Below are positions 22,727 to 31,791 of a stretch of 64,000 nt of DNA, piece after piece. How positions within the stretch are numbered: the first letter of the stretch is position 1; the number at the start of each line of letters is the position of its first letter. A program made the translations under genes and the position numbers. The stretch lies in the NCBI GenBank assembly GCA_024742475.1, contig JANSYI010000010.1:124001-188000 (forward strand), written 5' to 3'. A model generated the notes under the pieces. It was not told the origin of the DNA. It saw only the letters and a list, made by a program, of their open reading frames with translations, and did no database searches. This DNA is from a bacterium (GTDB lineage: Bacteria; Myxococcota_A; Polyangia; Nannocystales; Nannocystaceae).

Positions 22727-25700
22727 ATGGAAAAGACTGATCCTCGAGTTGAGCACGCCGACGGCGATCGCCCCGCGACGTCCAAGACCCTCCCGGGCCG
22801 GCCCGCTCCGAGCACCGTCGACACGCTGGCCGTCTCTCCCGACGCGCTGGACGAGCTGTTCAAGGCCCCGGCCGCGCCCGCACCTCCCAAGGGCGTCCCC
22901 CATCTGGGCAGCACCTCGCCCGTGCTCCACCCCGCGCAGACCAACGTCGAGCGTCGGCCCAGCGCCCTGGACACGCTCGCCGCGCCTCCCGTGCGCCCCA
23001 GCGCCCTCGCAACGATGGTCGCCACCCCGGTCGCCACGCCCCGCCCGAGCGTGGTCGACACCATGGCACAGACGCCGCAGGACGACCCTCTGGCCACCCG
23101 CGAGGCGCCACCGGCCTCGGTCCTCGACGCGGACCCGCAGACACCCTCCGCCCAGACCCCCGTCACCCAGACCATGACGCGCGGGTCGGGCCCAGCCGCG
23201 AGCACCTCGGGCCGCGAGCGCTCCGCTCCGCCGCTGCTGGCCGAAGGCAAGCGCCCCGTCGAGGCCCCCGAGGGCGTCGACCGCAACCTCGCGCTCGCCC
23301 GACTGCAAGAGCGCATGCTCGGTGTCGAGCCCGAGGCGGTGAAGATCGGACGCTTCGTCGTCATCCGCAAGCTCGGCCAAGGGGCGATGGGGATCGTCTA
23401 CCTCGCCTACGACCCCAAACTCGACCGCAAGGTCGCGCTCAAGCTCGTCGACACCTCCGCCCTCGGCTCGGAGATGGGCGACGCGCAGACACGTCTCGAG
23501 CGCGAGGCCCAAGCCGCCGCGGCCCTGGGCCACCCCAACGTCGTCACCGTCTACGACGTCGGTGAGCACCGCGGCGACGTCTTCTTGGCGATGGAGTTCG
23601 TCGAGGGCTCGTGCCTGACCGATTGGATCAAGGAGCGGCACGGCTGGCGCGACGTGACGGCGCTGTTCCTCGAGATCGCCCGGGGCCTGGCCGCGGCACA
23701 CGACGCGGACATGGTCCACCGCGACTTCAAGCCCGACAACGTGCTGCTCGGCGTCGACGGCCGGCCGCGCGTGGCCGACTTCGGGCTCGCACGTCCCACT
23801 GAAGGCTGGTCCGCCCGCGACGCCTCGAAGATGCTCGGCGATGGCAGCGAGGCCTCGATTCGCGCGCTGAAGCTCCAGTCCCATGACGCGCTCGCGAGCA
23901 CCGGAGAGGTTTGCGGCACGCCGGCGTACATGGCCCCCGAGCAGTTCGCGGGCGTCGACGTCGGTCCTGCCTCCGACCAGTTCGGGTTCTGCGTCTCGCT
24001 GTTCGAGGCGCTGTTCGGCTTCCGCCCCTTCAAAGGCGACTCGGTGACCGAGCTCGCCGTCGCCGTCCTCGAGAACGACCGACAGACCCTGCCGGCCCGG
24101 CACGACGTCCCCAAGGCCATCGTCGAGGTGGTGCTGCAAGGGCTCGAACCCAAGGTCGAGGATCGCCACCCGTCCATGCACGCGCTCGCCGACCGGCTCG
24201 ACGCCGCGCTGCGGGTCCGCATGCGCAACCGCCTCCTCGCCGGCGGGGCGCTCGTCGCAGCCCTCAGCGTCGGTTTTGGCGCACAGGCGGCGGAGGCCCT
24301 CGACGAACAGCCCTGCGACGAAGCCTCGAGCGCCGTCGATCGGGCGTGGAGCTCCGAGCGCAAGGACGCGGTCACGTCCGCCCTGCACGCCGCGAACCTG
24401 TCCACCGACATCACCACGGCTCTCGACGCGTTCGCCGAGGACTGGACGCAGATGCGGGTCGACAGCTGCGAGGCAGCGCTGGTCGCAGGCCGCGACTCGA
24501 CCGATGTGTTGGACTTGCGAACGGCCTGCCTCGACCGCGCTCGCAGCCGCCTCGACGTCGCCGCCGACGCCCTCGCGAACGCTCCGACCGCCGATCGCGT
24601 CCGAGCCGTCCCGACCGCGCTCGGTTCCCTGGCCGAGTGCGAAGACGTCAACGCGCTCCGCGAGCTATCGCTCGTGTACGGCGCGGAGGACTCCCTCGAG
24701 AGCCAGGCGGCGTGGGTGGACGCGGAGCGCAAGGTCGCCTTCATCCGCCTGCACCAGTACGAGCCTCCCACCGCGTGGTCGCAGACCGCAGCCGAGCTCG
24801 AGTCGCTCGGCGAGACGCACGCGCTGCCCCACGCGGTCGCCATCGGCGCGTACTGGCAGGGCCGAGCGATGCTCGCCAACGGCGACGTCGACGACGCCGA
24901 AGCGGCGCTGCAGCGCGCGCTCCCCAGCGCCGCGCTCTCGCTCTCGCGCACCGTCACCCCCAGGACGCTCTACGCGCTCGCCGAGGCCGCAATCCATGGC
25001 GAGCGATACGCCGAAGCCTCCGAGAGGCTGCGCCTCGCCGAGGCGATGTCCCAGCAGATTCGAGAGCCTCAGACACAGCGCGAGACCCTCGACGACATCC
25101 GGGTCAGCCAGGCGCACGTCGCCATCAAGCGCGGCGCGCCCGAGCAGGCCGCGCAGCAGCTCCGCGCCATGCTCGAGGAGGACCGCGCCCGCCCGCCACG
25201 CTTTCAAGAGCGCGTGCACTCCACCCTCGGCGCCGCGTGTCGCGAACTGGGCGACACCCCCTGCGCCCTCGAGCACCACGCCAAGGCGCTGGAGCTCGTC
25301 GCTGCGCTCCCCGAGGTCGAGCCGCTCGAGCTGGCCGGACGCCACGCGAACATGGGGCTGATGCACGCCGACATGGGCAACGCCCCCGAGGCCACCGCGG
25401 CGTTGGGCACCGCCGCCGAGATCGTCGAGCAGGCCTTCGACGCCAAGCACCCGATGCGAGGCCAGCTGCTCTCGGACCGCGGCGGCATCCAGGGCGCCAT
25501 GGGAGACCCCGCGGACGGCGAGCGCGACCTGCTCGAGGGTCTCGCCATTCATGCGCACAACCACGGCAAGGACCACCCTGCCCTCGTCGAGGCCCTCATC
25601 GACCTCAACCGCACGCAGCTGCGGCTGGGCAAGCTGCAGGACGCGACGAAACACGGCGAGTGGGCGCTTCGCATCGTCGATGCCGCTTTCGAAGGCCAGC

Positions 25701-26026
25701 ACCCTCGCCGCGCCGACCCTCGCCTCCCGCTTGCCGACGCCTACGCGGCGACGGGCCGGTTCGACGACGCCGCGCGGGTGCTTCGCGAGGGACTCGAGAT
25801 CCTGGACACGCCCAAGACCCACCCGATGCAGCGGGCGGAGTTCCAGTTCGCCCTCGCACGCGCTCTCGCGCCCAACGACGCCGAGGCGGCCGCGGCCGCA
25901 GCGCGTGAGGCCAAGGCCTTCATCGCCGACTTCGAGCCCGGCAAGCCCCTGCGCGACGCCATCGACGGCTGGACGGCGCAGGTGCTCGAGGGCACCGCCG
26001 CGGAGGCGCAGCCCACCGCGCCCTGA
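22727..26026 (+). CDS. Large membrane Ser/Thr protein kinase with helical-repeat C-terminal half
   Basis: The protein is 1099 residues. Residues 1-205 are a low-complexity extension with repeated Thr motifs (STVDTLA, SALDTLA, SVVDTMAQTP). The kinase domain spans about 208-495: glycine loop GQGAMG, catalytic HRD in VHRDFKPDN near 329, DFG near 351 and the APE signature in MAPEQF. A membrane segment follows at about 503-520. The remaining 570 residues are Ala/Leu-rich helical repeats of TPR type. This is a common myxobacterial receptor kinase layout. GGAG 6 bp upstream supports ATG 22727 over GTG 22724. It converges on an ECF sigma gene. Confidence 0.93.
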   Translation: MEKTDPRVEHADGDRPATSKTLPGRPAPSTVDTLAVSPDALDELFKAPAAPAPPKGVPHLGSTSPVLHPAQTNVERRPSALDTLAAPPVRPSALATMVATPVATPRPSVVDTMAQTPQDDPLATREAPPASVLDADPQTPSAQTPVTQTMTRGSGPAASTSGRERSAPPLLAEGKRPVEAPEGVDRNLALARLQERMLGVEPEAVKIGRFVVIRKLGQGAMGIVYLAYDPKLDRKVALKLVDTSALGSEMGDAQTRLEREAQAAAALGHPNVVTVYDVGEHRGDVFLAMEFVEGSCLTDWIKERHGWRDVTALFLEIARGLAAAHDADMVHRDFKPDNVLLGVDGRPRVADFGLARPTEGWSARDASKMLGDGSEASIRALKLQSHDALASTGEVCGTPAYMAPEQFAGVDVGPASDQFGFCVSLFEALFGFRPFKGDSVTELAVAVLENDRQTLPARHDVPKAIVEVVLQGLEPKVEDRHPSMHALADRLDAALRVRMRNRLLAGGALVAALSVGFGAQAAEALDEQPCDEASSAVDRAWSSERKDAVTSALHAANLSTDITTALDAFAEDWTQMRVDSCEAALVAGRDSTDVLDLRTACLDRARSRLDVAADALANAPTADRVRAVPTALGSLAECEDVNALRELSLVYGAEDSLESQAAWVDAERKVAFIRLHQYEPPTAWSQTAAELESLGETHALPHAVAIGAYWQGRAMLANGDVDDAEAALQRALPSAALSLSRTVTPRTLYALAEAAIHGERYAEASERLRLAEAMSQQIREPQTQRETLDDIRVSQAHVAIKRGAPEQAAQQLRAMLEEDRARPPRFQERVHSTLGAACRELGDTPCALEHHAKALELVAALPEVEPLELAGRHANMGLMHADMGNAPEATAALGTAAEIVEQAFDAKHPMRGQLLSDRGGIQGAMGDPADGERDLLEGLAIHAHNHGKDHPALVEALIDLNRTQLRLGKLQDATKHGEWALRIVDAAFEGQHPRRADPRLPLADAYAATGRFDDAARVLREGLEILDTPKTHPMQRAEFQFALARALAPNDAEAAAAAAREAKAFIADFEPGKPLRDAIDGWTAQVLEGTAAEAQPTAP

Positions 26027-26029
26027 GGG

Positions 26030-26659
26030 CTACGGCGACACGCCGAGGCGCTCCCGCACCTCGACCGCCCAGCGATCGAAGTCGCTGAGCGTCGACTCGA
26101 GCGTCGCCGAGTCGCGGGCGCTGCGAGCCATCGCCTCGTGCAGCGCCTCGCGAGCGCGCCGCAACCGGGACTTCACCGTGCCCTGCGGGATCTCGAGCAC
26201 GCGCGCGAGCTCGCTGGTCGACAGCCCCTCCCAGTAGTGGAGCTCGATCGCGATCTGAAGGTCGAGCGGGATCTCCCGCAGCGCGCACAGCAGCAGCCGC
26301 TCCTCCTCGCGTCGAACCATCACCGAGCGCGCCGAGCTGCCCAGCTCAGCGACGCTCATGGTGCCCAGCGGCGTCGAACGAGCCTCCTGCGTCCGGCTGC
26401 GTCGAAAGTGCCCGAACAGCTCGTGGCGGGCAACGGCGAGCAGGAACGTCCGAAACGCGGCCTCGCGACGGAACGTCTCTCGCGCCTCCACGCAGGCGAG
26501 AAAGGTGCGCTGGATCAGGTCATCGACCTCACCATCGTCGCCGATCTTGCCCGCAAAGAAGCGGTAGACGGTGTCGAAGTGGCGCTGCAGCAACGTATTG
26601 CCCGCGGAGCGATCGCCGGCACCCCACTGGTCCAGCAACGCAAAATCATCCACTGCCAC
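26030..26659 (-). CDS. ECF-type RNA polymerase sigma factor
   Basis: This 209-residue protein has sigma region 2 (FDTVYRFFAGKIGDDGEVDDLIQ then TFLACVEA..FRTFLLAVARHELFGHFRR) and region 4 (ALREIPLDLQIAIELHYWEGLS, ELARVLEIPQGTVKSRLRRARE). The start is probably GTG 26659, with another GTG at 26653. About 35 residues extend after region 4. No anti-sigma gene is adjacent; it ends 3 bp from the kinase gene that converges on it, and the kinase might control it, which is a guess. Confidence 0.9.
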   Translation of the reverse strand: MAVDDFALLDQWGAGDRSAGNTLLQRHFDTVYRFFAGKIGDDGEVDDLIQRTFLACVEARETFRREAAFRTFLLAVARHELFGHFRRSRTQEARSTPLGTMSVAELGSSARSVMVRREEERLLLCALREIPLDLQIAIELHYWEGLSTSELARVLEIPQGTVKSRLRRAREALHEAMARSARDSATLESTLSDFDRWAVEVRERLGVSP

Positions 26660-26679
26660 CCGTTCACGCTAGCACGCGA

Positions 26680-27327
26680 TCACGTCCCCCAGGGCCATGC
26701 CTCCAGCAGCGCTCGAAACGCGGCTCCCCGATGCGATCGGCTTGCCTTCTCGGCCCCACCCAACTCTGCCACCGTGCGCGCGCCGTCCTCGATCCACGCG
26801 TGCGGATCGTAACCGAACCCACCATTTCCGCGCGCCTCGACCCGCACCTCGACGTTCCAGCGCCCCTCGAAATGCAGCATCGCCTCGTCTCCGATCGTGG
26901 CGCCATCGACCCGGCACAGCGCGAGTACGCACGCGTAGTGAGCTGCGCTGGACGTCCGCCCGAGCGACTGTAGCGACGTCACGAGCTTGGCGTTGTTGGT
27001 GGCGTCGGTCGCCCCTTCGCCCGAGAAGCGCGCGCTGTAGACCCCTGGCGCCCCGCCCAGAGCGTCGACGGCGATGCCCGAGTCGTCGGCGAGCACGACG
27101 GTGTCGCCCGGCTCTGCCAGCGTCGCGAGGTAGTCGGCGATGCCGCGTGCCTTGAGCGCGGCGTTGCCTTCGAACGTCTCGGCCGTCTCGGGCACCGACG
27201 GCGCATCGGGAAAGGCATCCAGGCCCCGCACCGCGACCGGCGTCGGCGCGGCTTCGAGCATCGCCGCCAGCTCGCGCACCTTGTGACGGTTGCCCGAGGC
27301 CACGACGAGCCGCAGCGGGCCGCTCAT
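26680..27327 (-). CDS. rdgB: XTP/dITP diphosphatase (RdgB/HAM1)
   Basis: A 215-residue house-cleaning pyrophosphatase that removes ITP, dITP and XTP. Family motifs are clear: the opening LVVASGNRHKVREL, the acidic LADDSGIAVDALGGAPGVYSARFSG, and NGGFGYDP. Near the C-terminus SHRGAAFR matches the usual SHR motif. Its ATG overlaps the rph stop (4 bp), the common rph-rdgB order. Confidence 0.95.
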   Translation of the reverse strand: MSGPLRLVVASGNRHKVRELAAMLEAAPTPVAVRGLDAFPDAPSVPETAETFEGNAALKARGIADYLATLAEPGDTVVLADDSGIAVDALGGAPGVYSARFSGEGATDATNNAKLVTSLQSLGRTSSAAHYACVLALCRVDGATIGDEAMLHFEGRWNVEVRVEARGNGGFGYDPHAWIEDGARTVAELGGAEKASRSHRGAAFRALLEAWPWGT

Positions 27328-28052
27328 CGAGACGCCTCCACGGCCGCTCGCTGGACGGCGAAGAGCGCATCGATGCCGCCCTCGGCCAGGTCGAGCATCG
27401 CGGTCAGCTGCGCCCGCGAGAACGTCTGGCCCTCGGCGGTGCCCTGCACCTCGACCAGCCCGCCCGTCCCGAGCATGACGACGTTGAGGTCGACCTCCGC
27501 CGCGCTGTCCTCGACGTAGGGTAGGTCGAGCATCGGGACCGCGCTGCCCTCGTGCGGGATGATGCCCACGCTCACGGCCGCGACCTGCCCGAGGATGGGC
27601 GACGCTGCCAGCCGGCCTTGCGCGATCAGCCGCGACACCGCGATCTCCAGCGCCACGTAGGCCCCCGTGATCGACGCCGTCCGCGTCCCTCCATCGGCGT
27701 CGATGACGTCGCAATCACAGACGATCGAGATCGCGTCGCCGGAGGTGTCCACGAGGCGGTCCAGGGCGACCGCGGCCCGTAGGGATCGTCCGATCAGGCG
27801 CATGATCTCTTTGCCGCGTCCGCCGGGATCGCGCCGGCCGCGGGGGTGGGTCGCGCCAGGCAGCATCGCGTACTGCGCAGTCACCCAGCCCCCCTTGTCG
27901 AGCCAGGACGGGGGGCGCGACTCGACGCTCGCGGTGCAGATGACCCGCGTGTTGCCGGCCTCGATCAGCGCCGAGCCGAGCGCGTTGCGGGTGAACCCGG
28001 GCTGGATGGAGCAAGGGCGAAGCTGGTCGAACGAGCGTCCGTCGGCGCGCAT
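27324..28052 (-). CDS. rph: Ribonuclease PH
   Basis: A 242-residue phosphorolytic 3' exoribonuclease for tRNA maturation. It starts MRADGR and carries the family blocks GNTRVICTASVE, RLIGRSLRAAV and the active region SIVCDCDVIDADGGTRTASITGA. Length is typical (about 240). A longer frame upstream lacks family sequence, so ATG 28052 is chosen. It is coupled to rdgB by ATGA. Confidence 0.96.
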   Translation of the reverse strand: MRADGRSFDQLRPCSIQPGFTRNALGSALIEAGNTRVICTASVESRPPSWLDKGGWVTAQYAMLPGATHPRGRRDPGGRGKEIMRLIGRSLRAAVALDRLVDTSGDAISIVCDCDVIDADGGTRTASITGAYVALEIAVSRLIAQGRLAASPILGQVAAVSVGIIPHEGSAVPMLDLPYVEDSAAEVDLNVVMLGTGGLVEVQGTAEGQTFSRAQLTAMLDLAEGGIDALFAVQRAAVEASR

Positions 28053-28110
28053 GGGCCCGCACCCTAGCAGGCGCGCACGGGGGCTCGCTTCGCCTTTGCG
28101 CACAAAAGCA

Positions 28111-28160
28111 AACGGGCGACCTGCGTGCAGCAGATCGCCCGTTCTCGGAAGAATTCCGAG
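28111..28160 (-). terminator. Hairpins downstream of the small Lys/Glu-rich lipoprotein gene
   Basis: AACGGGCGA...TCGCCCGTT (28111-28143) forms a long stem; on the minus strand it is followed by TTTGCTTTTGTG, an intrinsic-terminator tail. A second palindrome TCTCGGAA-GAA-TTCCGAGA (28143-28161) precedes it. They separate the lipoprotein gene from rph. Confidence 0.7.
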
Positions 28161-28166
28161 AGAAGA

Positions 28167-28334
28167 CTACTTCTTCTCTTCTTCCTTCTTCTCGTCCTTC
28201 TTCTCTTCGTCCTTCTTGTCGCCTTCGCCGTCTTTCTTCTCTTCCTTCTTGGCTTCTTCTTTCTTGTCGCAGGCGGACATGGAGAGGCCGAAGGTGCACA
28301 GCGAGGCAGCGAGGATGAGCTTGGTGAGTTTCAT
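28167..28334 (-). CDS. Tiny Lys/Glu-rich lipoprotein
   Basis: A 55-residue protein from ATG 28334. The signal peptide KLTKLILAASLCTFGLSMSAC ends in a lipobox (MSAC, Cys22 region), so the mature protein is only about 34 residues, nearly all Lys, Glu and Asp. It may form a charged periplasmic tether or peptidoglycan-associated spacer. A terminator follows. Same compositional style as the lipoprotein at 28525. Confidence 0.75.
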   Translation of the reverse strand: MKLTKLILAASLCTFGLSMSACDKKEEAKKEEKKDGEGDKKDEEKKDEKKEEEKK

Positions 28335-28524
28335 GATGTTGACTCCGTGGTGAATCGGTTGGTGCGAGCCAGAGCGTTGGCCCGCGGGTTGCGAGCGCGG
28401 CCTCGAGGGCCGCTATCGTCCGTTAGGACGCGTAAGATAGTGCATCAGGTTCGAAAAAACGAATGTTCGACCATGAGCGGTCCAGGGTTGTTCCCCAGCC
28501 GCGCCATTTCCGGGTCGAACGCGG

Positions 28525-29022
28525 TCAATCGTACGTGCAGCCCCAGCCCTTGCTGGTCTTCTTGACCGCCTCGAGCGCGGCGGTGCAGGACTGCTCGAGG
28601 GTGTCCTTCTCGGGCCCCTCGGATTGCTTCTTGAAGCGCTCTGCGCTCTTGGCGAGCGCGTCCTTCATCTGGGGTTTCGTGGCGTCGGGGGCGTTGTCCT
28701 CGATGCACTTGCCGTACTTCTCGATGTACTCGTCGCAGACGGCGACGCCGATCTTCGGGAGCGCGCCGTCGACTGCGGAATCCGCGCCACCTTCGGCGGC
28801 GGCGTCGCCCGGCTTCGCGTCGGCCTCCGCGGCGTCGCCCGCTTTGGCGTCGTCCTTCGCGGCGCCGTCCTTGCCGGCCTCGTCCTTCTTGGCGTCGGCC
28901 TTCTTGTCCTTGCCGTCAGCGGCCTTCTTGTCATCGGCGGCGGCCTTCTTGTCGTCGCACGCGGGGACCAGAAGGAGGGACGCGGCGAGCGCTCCGAGAA
29001 TCGTGAATCGAGTTGCGTTCAT
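28525..29022 (-). CDS. Lipoprotein with Lys/Ala/Asp-rich linker
   Basis: A 165-residue protein. The signal ends LLLVPACDD (lipobox PAC). Residues 24-85 are a Lys/Ala/Asp/Gly-rich disordered linker, and the C-terminal 75 residues form a small helical domain with three cysteines (VCDEYIEKYGKCIEDNAP, SCTAALEAVKK, WGCTYD). The domain type recurs in myxobacterial lipoproteins, but I know no function. Confidence 0.8.
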   Translation of the reverse strand: MNATRFTILGALAASLLLVPACDDKKAAADDKKAADGKDKKADAKKDEAGKDGAAKDDAKAGDAAEADAKPGDAAAEGGADSAVDGALPKIGVAVCDEYIEKYGKCIEDNAPDATKPQMKDALAKSAERFKKQSEGPEKDTLEQSCTAALEAVKKTSKGWGCTYD

Positions 29023-29151
29023 GCGGGAACTCCGTGGCGGCGGACACGGTACTGCATCCGCGCGCCGTGCTTCAACGCGCGGGGCCGGAAGTGGGATTCC
29101 TCAACCGACCGCGGCCTCACCGGAACACCGCAGAACCCTATCCTGCCGGCG

Positions 29152-31230
29152 ATGACGCAACTCTCCGACGCCCATCTTCGCCCCGTCTTCCAGCCCGAAG
29201 CCGACGGCCCCGTCCGGGCGGTCGTGGTCGCGGGCGCCTGTGGGAACGTTGGCTTTGGAAAGCTTGGGCAGTTTGCGCGGCTGCTCGCGCCCAAGGGCAT
29301 CCCGGTCGTCGCGCTCGACCTCTCGGACGCGGTCAGCGGCGTCAAGGAGAAGCTCGAGAAAGCCTACGGCGGCCGCTTCGACGCCGACACCGTGGCGACC
29401 ATCATGGACGGCATCACGATCGTGCAGGGCGGCATCGACGACCTGCCCGCCGACATGAAGGTGGGCTTCGTGTTCGAGGCGATCCCCGAGCGGCTCGACA
29501 TCAAGCACAGCTTCTACGCCGCGATCCGCAAGCGCGACCCCGAGGCGTTCATCTTCTCGGCGACCAGCGGCTTCCCCAGCACGATGCTCTTCGACCAGCT
29601 CGAGGGCAAAGAGCGGTGCGGGGTGATGCACCCGTTCTTCCCGCACCTGACCAACAAGCTGTGGGAGGTCCCCGTCCGCGGTGCGGTCACGGGCAAGGAC
29701 GAGCTGAAGACGATCAAGCGCTTCCTGGGCGGGCTGGGCATGAACCTCATCCCCACCGCCGACGTGCCCTCCTTTGCCGCCGACCGGCTGTTCTGCGGGA
29801 TGATGCTCGAGGCGGTCCGCATTCACGACGACCTGGGCCTCTCGCCGGCCGAGGTCGACGACGTGTGCAAGAAGACGCTGGGCACCTCGCCGTTCTTCGT
29901 GCACAACCTGATCCCCGGGGCCAACTACCTCTCGGCGCACTGCATGGAGCTGATGCAGGGCGAGGTCGACAGCACGCTGTTCTCGATCCCCGAGGTGTGG
30001 AAGCCCTACATCGAGGACCCGAAGAAGCAGTGGCCCTACGAGCGGGGGCAGAAGTGTCCGCCCGAGACGTTCGAGGCGGCGCGCGACCGCATGCTGGGCA
30101 TGCTGATCAGCCTCACCGCGTACATGCTGAAGAACGACGTCGCGTCCCTCGACGCGATCAACTTCCTGGCCGAGAACGCGCTGGCCTTCCGCGAAGGCCT
30201 GCCCGCGCTCATCGAGAACCTCGGGTTCGAGAAGTCCAAAGCGATCGCGCAGGGGTTCTTGGAGGGGCAGAAGATCACCCACGCCGAGCAGGTCGCGCCG
30301 CTTTCGGTGCTGGCCGAGGACGGCCTGGCGGGCAAGCCGGTGCAGTGGTGGAACGCCTACGTGCACACGGCCGTGCACGACGGTGTGGGGCTGCTGTCGC
30401 TCAAGCGCACGACGATCAGCCACACCTTCATCGCCGAGCTCGACCGGGCCATCGACGCCCTGCAGGCCAACGACGCGGTGCGGGCGATCGTCATCGCGCC
30501 CGACGGCAGCTTCAGCCGCGAGTTCGGCCACGGGGCGAGCTTGCTGGACTTCGTGCCGGTGCTGGGCAAGGAAGACGAGGCGCTGGCGCTCATCGATGGG
30601 TGGAAGGCGACGCTCTCCAAGCTCCGGGCGGGCAAGCCCACGGTCGCCGCGCTGGTCGGCCGGGTGCTCGGCGGCTCGCTCGAGTTCGCGCTGTCGTGCC
30701 ACGCACGCATCGCGGGCAAGGGCACGCGCCTGCAGTTCCCCGAGACCACCGTGGGCGTCATCCCGGGCCTGGGCGGCTGTCACCACGCGCACCGCTTCAG
30801 CGCGCCCGAGCACTACGCCCGGATCAACGAGATCCTGCTCACCGGGCACGGCTTCAAGGCGGACGAGGCCCACGCGATGGGGCTCGTGACCGACGTGGTC
30901 GCGATCGCGGACCTTCCAGCGGCGAGCATGAAGCTGGCGGCCGGATTGGCGAGCGGGGATGTCGCGATGCCGGCGTTCCGTGACGACGCTGCTCGGCTCG
31001 AGGTCGACCGCACCGTCGCCACGACCAACGAGGCGGGCGTGCCGCTCGACGCCGACCTCCGCGAGCTGCTCGCGGCCACCATCGAGCAGGCCAACGCCCT
31101 GCCCTACGCCGACGGCTCCGCGCTCGAGGCCAAGAACGCGGCCAAGAGCCTGGCGATGAGCAGCAGCGCGATCGGGGTCAAGGCGATGCTGCGCGGCAAG
31201 CCGGCCCAGTTCGAAAACCCGCTGGGATAA
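29152..31230 (+). CDS. 3-hydroxyacyl-CoA dehydrogenase / enoyl-CoA hydratase fusion
   Basis: This 692-residue protein has the dehydrogenase first (about 1-400) and the hydratase last (about 430-690), the FadN order and the reverse of E. coli FadB. The NAD-binding turn reads AGACGNVGFGKLG, a variant of GxGxxG. Dehydrogenase blocks include HPFFPHLTNKLWEV and FAADRLFCGMMLEAVRIHDD. The hydratase part has KPTVAALVGRVLGGSLEFALSCHARIA and LQFPETTVGVIPGLGG. It catalyses two steps of fatty-acid beta-oxidation. No thiolase or acyl-CoA dehydrogenase is adjacent. ATG 29152 starts the family N-terminus. Confidence 0.9.
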   Translation: MTQLSDAHLRPVFQPEADGPVRAVVVAGACGNVGFGKLGQFARLLAPKGIPVVALDLSDAVSGVKEKLEKAYGGRFDADTVATIMDGITIVQGGIDDLPADMKVGFVFEAIPERLDIKHSFYAAIRKRDPEAFIFSATSGFPSTMLFDQLEGKERCGVMHPFFPHLTNKLWEVPVRGAVTGKDELKTIKRFLGGLGMNLIPTADVPSFAADRLFCGMMLEAVRIHDDLGLSPAEVDDVCKKTLGTSPFFVHNLIPGANYLSAHCMELMQGEVDSTLFSIPEVWKPYIEDPKKQWPYERGQKCPPETFEAARDRMLGMLISLTAYMLKNDVASLDAINFLAENALAFREGLPALIENLGFEKSKAIAQGFLEGQKITHAEQVAPLSVLAEDGLAGKPVQWWNAYVHTAVHDGVGLLSLKRTTISHTFIAELDRAIDALQANDAVRAIVIAPDGSFSREFGHGASLLDFVPVLGKEDEALALIDGWKATLSKLRAGKPTVAALVGRVLGGSLEFALSCHARIAGKGTRLQFPETTVGVIPGLGGCHHAHRFSAPEHYARINEILLTGHGFKADEAHAMGLVTDVVAIADLPAASMKLAAGLASGDVAMPAFRDDAARLEVDRTVATTNEAGVPLDADLRELLAATIEQANALPYADGSALEAKNAAKSLAMSSSAIGVKAMLRGKPAQFENPLG

Positions 31231-31241
31231 CGGGCGCAGCG

Positions 31242-31289
31242 GCACGAAACCGGCGGGACCCCACGGGGCGCTCGCCGGTTTCTTCGTGC
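31242..31289 (+). terminator. Terminator after the dehydrogenase/hydratase gene
   Basis: GCACGAAACCGGCG (31242-31255) pairs with the segment ending at 31289 (CGCCGGTTTC-TTCGTGC), a 14-bp stem with a TTC bulge and an inner CCCC-ACG-GGG hairpin. It lies 12 bp after the stop codon. Confidence 0.6.
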
Positions 31290-31339
31290 GCGGCGAAACC
31301 GTGCGTGTCGCGGCTGCCTCAGTGCAGCTGGAGGCAACG

Positions 31340-31759
31340 ATGTCGAACTTCGGACAGTTCTATCAGCAAGGCGGGGTGTTCATGCACCTGGTCACCCTAC
31401 TTTCCCTCGCCGCCGCGGGCATGCTCGCAGCCCGGGCCGTTCGGCTTCGCACGCTGGCCAACAGGGTGCTTTCGGCCAAGCCGGTCGGCGCCGCCGGAGA
31501 CCTCGGGCTGGTCACCGCGCTGACCGTCGCGGCGCTTTTGTGCGGCGTGCTCGGAGCGACGTTCGGCTTGATGGAGACCGCCGGGGCGCTGCAGACCATC
31601 GATGGCGCAATGCGGCCCGACGCACTGCTTCGCGCCCTGCCGATTGCTGCGTCCCCCTTCGCGTGGGCGCTGATGCTCGCCGTCCCGCTCGTGCTCGGGC
31701 GCGGTGTGGTGGTCGCGGTCGAGACCCGGCTGCGCAATCTGGGGACGACCGCGGCCTGA
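31340..31759 (+). CDS. Small membrane protein with three or four transmembrane segments
   Basis: A 139-residue protein. Hydrophobic segments lie at about 14-34, 57-80 and 105-128. GGAG 6 bp before ATG 31340 supports the start. The arrangement (a short periplasmic start, GGVFMHLVTLLSLAA, then a pair of helices) recalls MotA/TolQ/ExbB proton-channel subunits but is shorter and lacks the conserved core, so I leave it unassigned. It follows a terminator and stands alone. Confidence 0.6.
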   Translation: MSNFGQFYQQGGVFMHLVTLLSLAAAGMLAARAVRLRTLANRVLSAKPVGAAGDLGLVTALTVAALLCGVLGATFGLMETAGALQTIDGAMRPDALLRALPIAASPFAWALMLAVPLVLGRGVVVAVETRLRNLGTTAA

Positions 31760-31791
31760 GCAGTTCCGTGCTGTTCCGCTCGGGCGCGGTG

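Noticed and set aside
31340..31759. ExbB/TolQ subunit for the TonB operon
   Set aside because: It is short, lacks the conserved ExbB core I would expect, and lies 23 kb away; kept as an unassigned membrane protein.
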